A stretch of 64,000 nucleotides of DNA, taken from Albifimbria verrucaria. Its lineage: Eukaryota; Ascomycota; Sordariomycetes; Hypocreales; Stachybotryaceae. The position numbers were made by a program, and so were the translations under genes. The DNA lies in contig JAHREC010000013.1 of NCBI GenBank assembly GCA_020081605.1, positions 930,001 to 994,000 of the forward strand, given 5' to 3'. The notes under the pieces were generated by a model. It saw nothing but the letters and a program-made list of their open reading frames with translations. It was not told the origin of the DNA and made no database searches. Of this stretch, positions 25,022 through 35,658 are shown one piece after another (the first letter of the stretch is position 1; the number at the start of each line of letters is the position of its first letter).

Positions 25022-25788
25022 ATGATAGAAGCAGAAAAAATAATAGAAAAGTGTGGGAGGAAGTGTGGCATTGCTGTATCTAAGGTTGATCACGGGATTG
25101 GTTGGCCAGCGGCATGAGCCGTGTATAAATACTATAATGACATGACGAATAAATTGAAGTAAAATTCTGATATCCTGTTGTCCGTTTGAGACTTGTTTTG
25201 CGTACGTGAACCGTGATGTTAGAGATTATGGGTCAGTGAATGTTGGCTTGAAACAGCCAAGTTCATCCAATCACTTATACGAGCTGAAAGTAAACATGCA
25301 GCGTCGAATCAGATACAAGCTACCACTCACTGGTTCGAGAAATCTTGTGTACCTTGAACTTATACTAATAGATCATGCCTCCTATTTTCTTACACCTAGC
25401 ATAGCTTGGGTCTGGTGTGAGAGCATGGCCTAGTTGCGCTTGTTCGTGTAAGTCAGTAAATTAGGCACATGCTCCACTGGCTTCTCACTTCATCAACGCA
25501 TTAGCGCTGGTGGTCATTCAGCTAAAGAGGAAATAACTGTTATTCAGTATAGGTACTCACATAAGTAGGTATCTACTACCATATTAGATATAAGAGATAT
25601 ACAAGCTGATACATTGTGCTGCGTTTGTTTGGAACTTGTCGATTATCAAGCCCGGCTAGTACGTCAAAGAAGCAACATGCACTAGCACAAACGGAACATA
25701 GCTCGGTTTAATCCTTGGTATTACTCAGATAGTCTAAGTTAAGAATATATACATGATAATCATTACAGCTCTTTAGTCATTACAGACC
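25022..25788. other. convergent intergenic region
   Basis: 767 bp between the oxidoreductase stop and the stop of the 13-mer repeat protein. It is AT-rich; no gene or notable element is seen. Confidence 0.5.
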
Positions 25789-27116
25789 TTAGTAGCCGCC
25801 GAAAAGGCCCTTGAAAGGGAGGAGAGAGAAGATACCGCCGAGACCGCCGATACCACCAAAGCCCTTCTGGCAGATGGACATGAACTTGGTCAGAGACGAG
25901 ATATCAAAGTTGAAAAGACCACAGATCTGGCCCAGGAAAGCGGTCTTGCCGCTGAGCTGCTTGATCAGTCCAGACAGGTCAAGGCCGCCGGAGCAAAGTC
26001 CGGAGATGGATCCAACCAGCGTGCCAACGAATCCGCCATCCTTCAGAAGTCCGCCGATGGATGCGAAGATCTCTCCGCCGGCAAAGAAGCTGGTGGTGAG
26101 CTGGACGAAGCTGTCGAGGCCGAAACAGCCGGTCAGCACGGCGCTGAGGTTGCCGCCGCCGATCAGGCCTGCAAGGCCGGAGAAAGAACCGCCAAGCATG
26201 GCCTCGAGCGAGACACCAAAGTTGGCGGATCCGAAGAGGCTAGTGAGCTTTCCGACAATGGAGGCGTCAAGGCCAAGAGTGCCGCAGACGTTGGTAAGGA
26301 AGCTACCCTTGGTGAGGAGGTCGGTCAGGCCAGTGGCGAAGCATCCGTTACCAGTGAGCAGGCCAGTGATGCTGCCCATGATATCAGCGTTGCCAAGCAG
26401 CAGGTTGATCTTGCTGCCGTATTCGCTGCCGCCGGACAGGCTGGTGACCAGCTTCAGCAGCTTGGGGCTGTTCAAGATGCCGGTGAGCTGTCCAGCGATG
26501 TCAATGTTGCCGCCAAACTCGGCACCAATCTGGGCCATCAAGTCGGCATTGCCGAGAAGGCTGAAGCAGCCGTTGAGGAAGTCCTTGTTGCTGCCAAGGG
26601 CGCCGCACTGGCTGAGGAAGTTGCCCTGGCCAAGGGAAACGGTGAGCTGGTCGAGGAACGTCTCGTTGCCAAGGAGGCCGGCGACCTGGCCGCGGAAGCT
26701 AGCGTTTCCGAGCAGCTGGGTAGTCTTTCCCTTAAGGCTGCCGTCCTTGACAAGCTCAAGGACGTGGTCAGAGAGCTTGGCATCTCCAACGAGACCCATG
26801 CAGCCGTTGGCGACGCTACCACCGTTGAGCATATCGGTCATGATAGTGCTGACAGGGCTGATCCAAAGATTAGCTGAAAGTTTCGAGTACATCTAAAGCT
26901 GTGACTTACTTGACAGAGGCCTGGGCCTGGCTGCCGCCGTAGGAAACACGTCCCTTGGAGCCCACTGTCCACATGTTAGACCAGCACAAGAGATGATCCG
27001 TAGACAACAGAACACATACGATTTCCAAAACCAAAGCCATTTCCGAAGAGGCTGAAGGGCGCTGCCATCAATGGCGTAGCGCAAGAGAGCGTGGCGACAG
27101 TGGTCGAGAACTTCAT
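25789..27116 (-). CDS. secreted protein of tandem 13-residue Leu/Gly repeats, function unknown
   Basis: I do not recognise the family. ATG 27116 opens a signal peptide (MKFSTTVATLSCATPLMAA, then PFSLFG). Two introns, 26965-27019 and 26858-26909, join three exons in phase to give 406 residues with no frameshift. From about residue 60 to 333 the protein is almost wholly built of about 21 tandem units of 13 residues (a few of 11, 12 or 14). Examples are LLGNASFRGQVAG at 99, LLGNADLMAQIGA at 151, LLGNADIMGSITG at 204 and LIGGGNLSAVLTG at 282. The consensus is roughly L-L-G-N-x-x-F-x-x-x-L-T-G. Nine cysteines are scattered in the mature part, which ends FKGLFGGY. No transmembrane anchor or GPI signal is evident. 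A regular hydrophobic repeat solenoid, wall-associated or extracellular, is my inference. Confidence 0.85.
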
Positions 27117-29944
27117 TTTGATAGTGAGAGTTTGATGATAGTGAATGACTGGATGTAAGTGAAAAAAACGAAGGGAAGTGCGAGTTCAACTCAGGATAGG
27201 TCTGGCCTGTAGTAGACAAAAGAATGAATGACTGGGAGAAGAGAGTGCGGCGATGGTGATCCAAAGCATGTTTATCGACGCATGGCATTGGAATATATAC
27301 TCGAGCGCAACCGTGTTGGCCCTACGCATGGTGACAGCTCTGGCAGGCTGAGGTCCGGGACCGTCCACTCCGACCACTGACTCCAACACCGGCGTTTACT
27401 TCCGTCCCATTTTCCGAATTGGAGGATTATTGGTCAGATGGTTCCTAGCTAGCCTGCGAGTCATGGCCCAGTGAAGAAGAGGCCTCTACGTTCAGATGTT
27501 TTGGTGTCTCGGACGTTTCACCCACGGGCACTAACCGACTAGCCTGCGCTCAGCAACACGCTCCGGCCCAATTTCAAATTTGATCCTCGATCTGAACCCG
27601 CCCTCCCCGCAAAGATCAGAGGGTGCCGGCCTATGAGTTGGGATTTGGAGGACTTAGCGGTAATTACTGGTGCGTTCGGCGTCATCGGACCGCCGCCGTG
27701 GCCCAGGCCACGGCTAGCAGATCTGGGCCTGTGTTACGGGGCTGTGATAATTAAAGGATTCGCCTTTTACCTGTGCGAGATGGGAAATTGGACGGTGTTG
27801 TTTTCCACCTAACGTGAAGACTATCGAAAGATGTAACAAGGAAGAGGTCTGAGGACATGGCTTTTTGGATGGCAGGTGGGCAGTCAATCTTGCAGGCAAA
27901 CCCACAATAAGTTTTAGAAGACATTTTATAAAAAGCAATGTTCAGAAAAACAGTGACGGCAGATTTGTCATGTAGCAAGAAGTCCACTTTATCCAGAGAT
28001 GAAGTACACCCTGCCCAGCGGAGCTCTTGGAGCTTGTCGGACGATCATGAAGCTACAGACGGGCTGAAGGGGCTCGTAGGGCTGGCTTCCAAGCCGAGTA
28101 TGAAACATATGCTGACCCATCAAGAGGAGGACAACACTTATCTGTCAAATATTTGTTGCTGAAATGTGTATGGTTGTCGAGAAATGTGTGACATCAGTGT
28201 CGAGCGCACAAATTGCATCTGCATTTGCCCAGAAATGCTCAAAGCGTTACGCCCTTCAAAGACCGGCGTGTACTCATGGCTGGGCTTCTCTTGGACATAA
28301 GCACGTGGTAAAAATTGGAGAAGAGCCAATTCCTTCCCCATAAGATTCCCTATCCTGGCTTTAGGCATGCCATCCTGGATTCCTTGTTCAGCCTCTTACC
28401 TAGAAGGGCAATACATTCGCCGTGTCCCCATAGCCTTGGCTCGAAACCGGATGGAATAAACACTAACACGCATCATCGTTGCTTCGGCTTGGTATATCGA
28501 TGCCCGGCTTGTTTCGCCAGTCTTGTCAAACCTTGTGCTTTCAAGGCAGCTTGGAGATGGTTGTGTCTCATTATCCTGGCTGGTCCACTTGTGCTACAAA
28601 GACAGATTCATCAAAACGAAATTGGACATGGAATAATTCATGCTCAACTTCTGAATTCTCCCCACGTACCAGTCTCAGAGATTTTCCCTATTCTGTTGTC
28701 TGAGTTGAAGGAGTAAGGACTTAGTTCTGAGGACGTGGTGAGGCACGTGTCTTCTGTAAATTCCACATTCCCTGCAACGAGGGTTCAAGATGGAAGCATT
28801 AACCCAGATCCCTACAGCATCTTACTGGATCATAACAAGTATGGGATATGTGGATAATCTATTGATCTCAAAGACAGCTAGAAATCGATCATGCGTCTAC
28901 CTTTACGTGGGTGAAATAATGACCTTCCATGTAACTCCATAATATCATTATGCAAACTTTGGTGCTGGCATTTAGACATATGTTGCTGCTATCCTAAGCT
29001 TCCGTTAAGTAAACTCATGAATAAATGTAACCAACCCCAGATTAAGCTCAGGTGTTACCCTGTTCTAACATGTCTTCCAGTACATACCTATTCAAGAAAT
29101 TTGCTTTGAAGCATCAATATGCACTTGGTCAAGTCCAGAATGGTTGATTGTGGGAATAAGCCTGTCAAGGTCCAATATGCTGATTGCCATTGAAAACAGC
29201 CAGCTGTGCATGAGAGACTACTAGTAATGTCTCTATTATTGTCTAAATAAATTACATGAAGATTCGAATGCAGTGTTTTGACAGGATGCATCAAATAAAA
29301 GTGCTATGCCTTTGGGATCCGCCTGGAAATGGTCAAGTCTCACACAATTCCTGTTATGGAGTAAACATGATACTCCTTTTGGTCAACACTGTATGAATTA
29401 GTCACTCAGAGGATTAACCAAGGTGAAATAACCTTATACGGAGAATAAATTGGCTTTCTATATTATCTCATCCATAATTAAGCTTGAAAATCAAGGATGA
29501 ACGTGGCCTCCATGTTTGATGAACCATGGTGTGTCCTACCCTAGAGGTTCAACATCATCACTTAGACAAATGCTTCTCACTACATGCTATGAGACATCAC
29601 AAATATAATACAATTCAACAGTCACGTCAGGGCCATTTGATGCTGGTCATAAGTAAATCTATTCGGGTCATATCTACCGCTTTTGCCCTCATCCACACCC
29701 AAGTCTTGAGAGGCCAAAACCAGCCAGGATCCTCCAATCCCGACCGCTTCCGATGCCTCCCGTCCTCGGGCCATAGTCTAATAGTAGGCCGTCTCTATCA
29801 GCAGCCCCGAGCATGCAGTCCATCAACCAGAATGCAATCAAACTTTTCCCCAACAGCATCGCATCATTAACAAAGGAAATCATATATGGTATGTCATAGA
29901 GAAGAAGAACGTCGTGACCGTCTCGTGGTCTGGGGTATGTTCGC
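27117..29944. other. gene-free, partly AT-rich intergenic region
   Basis: No gene is supported in this 2.8-kb interval. The part from about 28700 to 29700 is visibly AT-richer and poor in CG dinucleotides compared with the coding parts of the window. It may be a decayed repeat, but no terminal repeats or coding remnants are recognisable. Confidence 0.45.
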
Positions 29945-32900
29945 TTACTCGTCGTCCTCGTCGCTGAAAACCTCCTCACCACGCTTGCGGCGGGCCATAC
30001 GCTCTGCAATAACTTGTTAGCATCATATACTTGTAATGTGTGGAACTGCAGTGATAACTTACCCTTCTTCTTCTTACGGGCCTCAGAAGAGGTCAGCTTA
30101 GCCTTCTTCTTGGTGCTGACAATCTTGTTGCCCATGGCGTCGAACTTCTCCTCCTCCTCATCGCCGTCCTGCTTGAGACGGGGACCAGAGCCCTGGCCGC
30201 TGACCCAGTTGTGGCCGGAAGGAGTCATCTTGCCGTCCATGACAGCCCAGACTTCCTCAGTCAAGTCCTTGGTGAACTCGGCAGAGTGAGTAATGATGAT
30301 GACACCACCCTCGAACTTCTTCAGGGCCTTGGACAGGGCACCGAGAGAGTCACGGTCCAGATAGTTGGTAGGCTCGTCAAGGACGATCAAGTGAGGTCGC
30401 TGCCACGAGCAAGCGGCAAGGACGGTCTTGACACGCTGACCACCAGACAGACCACGCATACGAGAGTGAGAAACCAGCTCGGCGTCAAGGCCGAAGTTGG
30501 CGCAGTGAGACTCAATCTCCTTACGGACCAGAGGGCGGAACTGACCGGAGGCGAGGGCCTCCTTCATATCGACGTCGGCAACCATCTTCTGGTGAGAGGC
30601 GAGCAGCTCGCTACAGGGCAACCAGGCGTTGTCGGCAGACATCATGGGAACCCATCGCTCGTTCTTCATGCCAATGTTCTCACCAATGGCGAACGAACAC
30701 TCGTACTCGTAGCTGTTCTTGAACTTACGACGAGCGTTGATGCCAATGACACGACGCTGGGTACCCTCGACCTTGAAGATCTTGTCCATGGCCTTCTCAT
30801 CAGCCTCGGTGATGATCTTGTTGGCACGGTCCATGGTCTCACGATCCTCACCAGTCTGGAAACGCCACTGGATGTACTCGGAAGGAGTCTTGTCCAGGTG
30901 GTCATCAATGTGAGCGAAAGCGTGCTGCTTGATGTAGGCGATACGGATGTTCTCGTGCTGGTAGATCTCACCACCGGTGGGGATGAGCTCACCGCAGAGG
31001 ACGTTGATCAGGGTGGACTTGCCGGCACCGTTGGGGCCAATGACGGCAATACGGGAGCCCAGGAGCACTGGAAGGAGATGTCGGTGATCTGGGGCTTGGA
31101 GGTACCGGGGTACTGGAAGGACATCTTGGTGGCACGCAGGATGGCCTTGGCCTTGGTCTTGACACCCTCAAGGAAACCGGGCTCAGGGAAGGTGAACTCC
31201 ATCTCGGAGGCGCCGAGCTCGTAGTAGGACTTGGCAGAAGGAACGCGGCGGACGAACTCCTTCAGGTTACCACGGTAGCGCTTGAGCTTGAAGCGCTCGT
31301 AGTGAACAATGTGCTGGCAGACGTTGTCGAGGAAGCCGGAGTCGTGGGAGACGATGATGGAAGTGCAGGGGAGTTGATGAGGTACTCCTCGAGCCACTTG
31401 ACGTTCTTCACGTCCAAATGGTTGGTAGGCTCGTCGAGCAGCAGAATATCAGGGGCCTCGAAGACGGCACGGCACAGGGCCAGCTTCATCTTCCAACCAC
31501 CAGACAGGGCGGTGATCTCACCCTTGACCATCTGCTCGGTGAAGCCGAACTCGTTGAGCTGCTTCTCGACATCGGCCTGGGTGGTCTGGACACCAGCCTC
31601 CTGGAGCTTCTTCATGGTCCAGTCGATGGTGGTCATCTCAGTGTCAGCAGAGTCCAGGTCGTGCTCGACGAAGACGGTCTTGACCTCGCTCTGCTTGGGA
31701 AACCCTCGACCTGCTCGTTGTTGATGGCACGCATGAGGGTGGACTTGCCGGAACCGTTGGGACCGCAAAGACCGTAACGCTGGCCACGCTTGAGGCGGAG
31801 GTGGGTCTGGTTGAGCAGGATCTTGGCACCGTAGGCAAGGGAGAAGGTACAGTTGCAGAGATCCTCACCCTCCTCCTCGTCCTCCTCGGTGGCGGCAGCC
31901 TCAGTGGCGCCGGGGAGGCCTTGAGACGCAGGGTGTTGACCATGCTCTCGGCGTTGTCAATGCCAGTGATGACAGCCATGTAGGGCTTGATGTTCTCGAC
32001 CCAGATGGCGGGCTCGGACTCCTTCTCGTCGACGAGCTGACCGGCGATGGCGGCGATGTACTCGACAACGGGACCCATCTTCTCGAGGTAGTGACCGTAC
32101 TTGGGGGTCAGGACCTCCTTGAGCTTGGCGAGGACGACCTTGAGGTCACCGTCGTTGCGGGCCTCAGGGATAACGCCGTCCTTGATGTCACCGACACGGG
32201 TGAGGGTGTCAAGGGCCTGCTTGGTCTTCTCACGAGCCTCGGGGTCAGCCAGGTTGTCGTAGTTCTTCTGGAGACCGGGCATCATCTTGGGCAAGAAAGG
32301 AGCGACAACGTTGGGGTCGTCGACCAGCTTGCACATGTTGTCGACAATGACAGCGGACTTACGCTTGATAGCAGTCTCACGCTCGGCAAGACCACGATCA
32401 AGAAGGGGAACCATGAGGGCAAGAGTGGGCTCCTGGACCTCAGTGACGAAGGTGGTGGCACCGAGCAAGTGAACGGTCTCGGGGACGTTCTCAGGCTTGG
32501 CGATACACTTGATCAGCTCGGGGATGAAACGCTCAATATCCCTGTTGACGATCAACTGGCAGATGGTCTCCATGGTCTTGTAGCCACGCTCCTTGACCTC
32601 CTTCTTGGTGTCCCACATGGACTCGGAGATGACGGGGATCAGCTCAGCGACACGGTAAGCGAACTGAGCGGGGGCCTTCTTGACGAGAGCGTCAATGAAG
32701 TCGAGGGCAGCCATCTTCTCGGGCCACTTCTGGGCGTTGCGGATGGACTCGACGAGGGCAGGGAGGGCAGCCTTAACGGCGTTGCCGCTGATGGCGCCAG
32801 CAATGGCGAGGACAGCCTGCTGGGCAGCCTCCTTGACAGCGGTGATCTTGTCGCCAACGGCGGCAAGGACAGCGGGCAGGAGGACAACCAGGTAGGGCTC

Positions 32901-33431
32901 AACGGAGGCGGAGACCTCATTGTGAGAGGCAATGGCGGTGATGGCCACGCAAGCCTTCTCACGGGCAGCAGCGTCCTTCTTGTTGGACAGCTGCTTCTTC
33001 AGGTCCTCAACGATCCTAAGGGGGTCTAGGTTAGCATAGTGTTGCGGTAAGGTGGTGAGGAGTGAGCCAGTCGTGCGTGGGTTAGTGGGTGAGTGAGGTG
33101 AGCAGGTGAGTGTGAGCGAGCAGAGGGCAGACAAAATTTTCATGCACCAAACACGGTGGCCGGTGTTTTGAAAATTTGCCTGTGCTCCGGCTCGCTCCCC
33201 AACTCTCCCGAATCGTTCCCTCATCCTTTCCCAGCAGACCACAGGCACAGACAGCAGCGGAAGTCAAGTGTCTACTTACTTGGTGGGGACATCCTGGTCC
33301 TCAATGCGGCCGTTGATGAAGCCAGCAAGGGCGGCGGAGGTCTCCTTGATCTCAGCAGCGTCCTTGGAGACGGTGAGCTTCTGGAAGAGCTCGTCAAGGA
33401 CCTTGACGGACTGGGCGTTCTCGGAAGGCAT
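29945..33431 (-). CDS. TEF3: translation elongation factor 3 (EF-3), ABC-F type ATPase
   Basis: EF-3 is the fungal ribosome-associated ATPase that promotes E-site tRNA release in each elongation cycle. Domain order: HEAT repeats in the N-terminal third and a helical linker. ABC1 follows, with Walker [15 protein letters not shown] and [14 protein letters not shown]2 has [14 protein letters not shown] and [12 protein letters not shown], with the chromodomain insert ([14 protein letters not shown]) between its Walker A and signature. The tail is lysine-rich and acidic, ending FSDEDDE. Introns: 33016-33279 (264 nt, much the longest here) after exon 1, and 30004-30062 just before the last 19 codons. 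Four single-base deletions (31915, 31697-31699, 31368-31371, 31062-31063) break the frame. Corrected length is 1055 residues, as expected for EF-3. ATG is at 33431. Confidence 0.97.
33016..33279 (-). other. long first intron of EF-3 gene
   Basis: 264 nt, donor GTAAGT, branch ATGCTAACC, acceptor TTAG. It interrupts the gene after codon 50 (PT-K/IVED). It is four to five times longer than most introns in the window. Confidence 0.9.
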
Positions 33432-35658
33432 GTTGTCGGATATTGAATCGGAACGACTTTGACTCTCGATCGTGATAGAGGAAGGGGAGGGAATAACCGT
33501 GAGGAACAGAGGCGATGGAGGGTCGCTTCTCTGCGGGGTTATTCGGCGGAGTCGGACTCGCGAGAGAACCTAACTCGAGATATCGAAGATGGACTGTTTA
33601 GAAAACGAGTCCAAAGGTCAGTCCTGGAGGAAAGACGACCAAATCGATGAGAGGATGAGGAGGAAAGAAAAATGAGAGAATGGAGGAGGGAGGTTGGAGA
33701 GGTGGGAGGAGATCGCAGGAGGGGCAGTTGATTTTTATTTGCTGCGTTTCGCCTCTCTGTGCCTGTGGATGCTGACTAGAGCCACATTTTTTTTTTCCAA
33801 AATTTTTCAAGACCCCTCCTTTTTTTTCCCTCTGTCCCTCCTCTGTCCCTCCTCTGAGGCCCTGCTGGGCCGCTGGAAGGAGGGGTGATTGCTGATTGGG
33901 GTGGGCAAGGCGAGGCTTATCGGGTGCTATCTCACGGGGCTAGCCTGTTTGGGCCATGCTATCAAAGGCGGTGAGGCAAACTGCCTGCTGCATGGTGGGG
34001 GCCTTTTTTTTTCTTTGGGGCAGACAGTTGAGTCTCGATTTGCCATTTTCCTCTTTTTCGCCCCTGGCATTGATCGTCGACAAGGCAGCGAGCCAGACCA
34101 TGCCAGGCCAGCTCGCCCTACAGCCCAGCGTAGCCCAGTGTAGCCCAGTGTAGCACAGCGCAGCCTAGCATGGCGCACACGGTACAGCACAGTGTCGCAC
34201 CCAATCACAGCCTTGCTGATTCTACCTGCTTCCTTCTACCGCCTCCGTCGTCCTCTGCCTCCTCCTCATCCTCCACCAGCGCCTCCCATGGCAACGCCTG
34301 CGAATCCACCAACCTTCACCCACACCCAACGGATACCCTCGCCACTAAATACTGGATCGGCTACCCTGTTCCTCCGACAACAAGCGCCCTTTTCGTCCTC
34401 TTGCTCATTTCTCTCCTTCCTTCCATGGGTCTCGTCCCCATTCCTCCCTCGCTCGGAGGCGCCATCTCAGTTCTGTCCGGTGGAGTCAGATTCACGCCGG
34501 CTTACCATTCGCGACCGACCTCTCAGCCACGTTGTGTCTCTAGTGGTTGCGTGTGAGTGTGCCACACCAGCTTCCACATTGGCCTCTTGTTGAACGTCCA
34601 TGCGTCGTCGTAACCTCGTTAAGATGCAACACCCGCCCCCAAGTGCCTGTCCTGACCACGATCCTTCTACTGTACCTACCCTACGCCACCGTCACCAGTG
34701 CGTCCGTCGACCTCTTTCATCAGAGCCTGTCATGCATCTATAATTACCCAAGTGTCCGTGGCATGCCGCCCATCCTTCTTTGTCGCCTTACAGTACAGCG
34801 CCTTGGGTACCCCACAAACTTATGCCTGCCTCTCCACCACCATCGCGGGGCCCCAGAGCTGCCACCCTCGTCAGCTTACAGGGGCTCACCGACTCTTGTA
34901 GACAATGTCCTCTTCATGCATCATATGAGACTCTGTAATTGTTGCCGTCAATGAGACCAAAGCTGAAATTGAACACGACTGGTTTTAAAATTGCAAGTAA
35001 ATGCGTAGATGCCTAGCAAGCTTGCTTTCTCTCGAGTTCCAACTGTGGTGCAGACAACTCTGGAGTTGAAGCTCAGCCTCGGTCCATTATATATATATAT
35101 ATTATATACATACGGCAAGGTCCAACTCATCACGCGACATAAACCAAGTTTGGTCCACCTGAGTTGGCATTGCATTTATTCCAATTGAAGCCCACAATAT
35201 TCTTCCAACACATCATCACTGTGGTTTCCAACTTACACCACTAGCACTCCCTTGACTAACCATACATCTTCTCACGATGAGCCATCTGAGAAACTCTGCT
35301 TACCTTCAGGACTTAACCATTGCTTCAACTCATGACTCGCCCATCATGCTGTACAGCGCGGTACTATACTTTTAACTTTGAAGTACTGAAAGGGGCCCAA
35401 CCGCCATGTCTTTGTTGTTCCTGTTGTTCCTGTCATCCCCATGAAAGAATATCATAGAGTAGGCCACATAAATGAACACTACTATACCACCCTAGGCATC
35501 TCTTTGTTGACCACATAGATTGAGTACGTAGACTTTCTGAGACGGTGGAATCTGAGATTAGTTTATATGCCCATTTCCTCAACCTAGCCCATGACCTTAA
35601 CGTAGCCCATGAGAATGGTTTCCTATCTGTCAATCCAAATCGAAATTCGCTCGCTACC
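33432..35658. other. intergenic region, EF-3 / HExxH protein
   Basis: This 2.2-kb divergent interval should contain the EF-3 promoter and a long leader (purine-rich on the plus strand at 33450-33720, with T-runs at 33787-33795 and 33821-33828). Open frames at 34170-34950 are C/T-rich and look like chance. An AT microsatellite lies at 35087-35106. Confidence 0.5.
34121..34160. repeat. 10-bp tandem repeat, four copies
   Basis: Four imperfect copies of TAGCCCAGTG. Confidence 0.85.

Noticed and set aside
25811..26896. 361-residue plus-strand open frame opposite the 13-mer repeat protein
   Set aside because: It is a mirror of the minus-strand gene: C/G-ending codons leave the opposite frame free of stops. 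It is Pro/Arg/Ser-rich with no domain, and crosses the real gene's intron.
30211..31224. 337-residue plus-strand open frame opposite EF-3
   Set aside because: Shadow frame caused by EF-3 codon bias; no recognisable protein and fully contained in the EF-3 coding exon.
32091..33029. 312-residue plus-strand open frame opposite the EF-3 HEAT region
   Set aside because: Same shadow effect; Gly/Leu/Asp-rich composition mirrors EF-3 codons.
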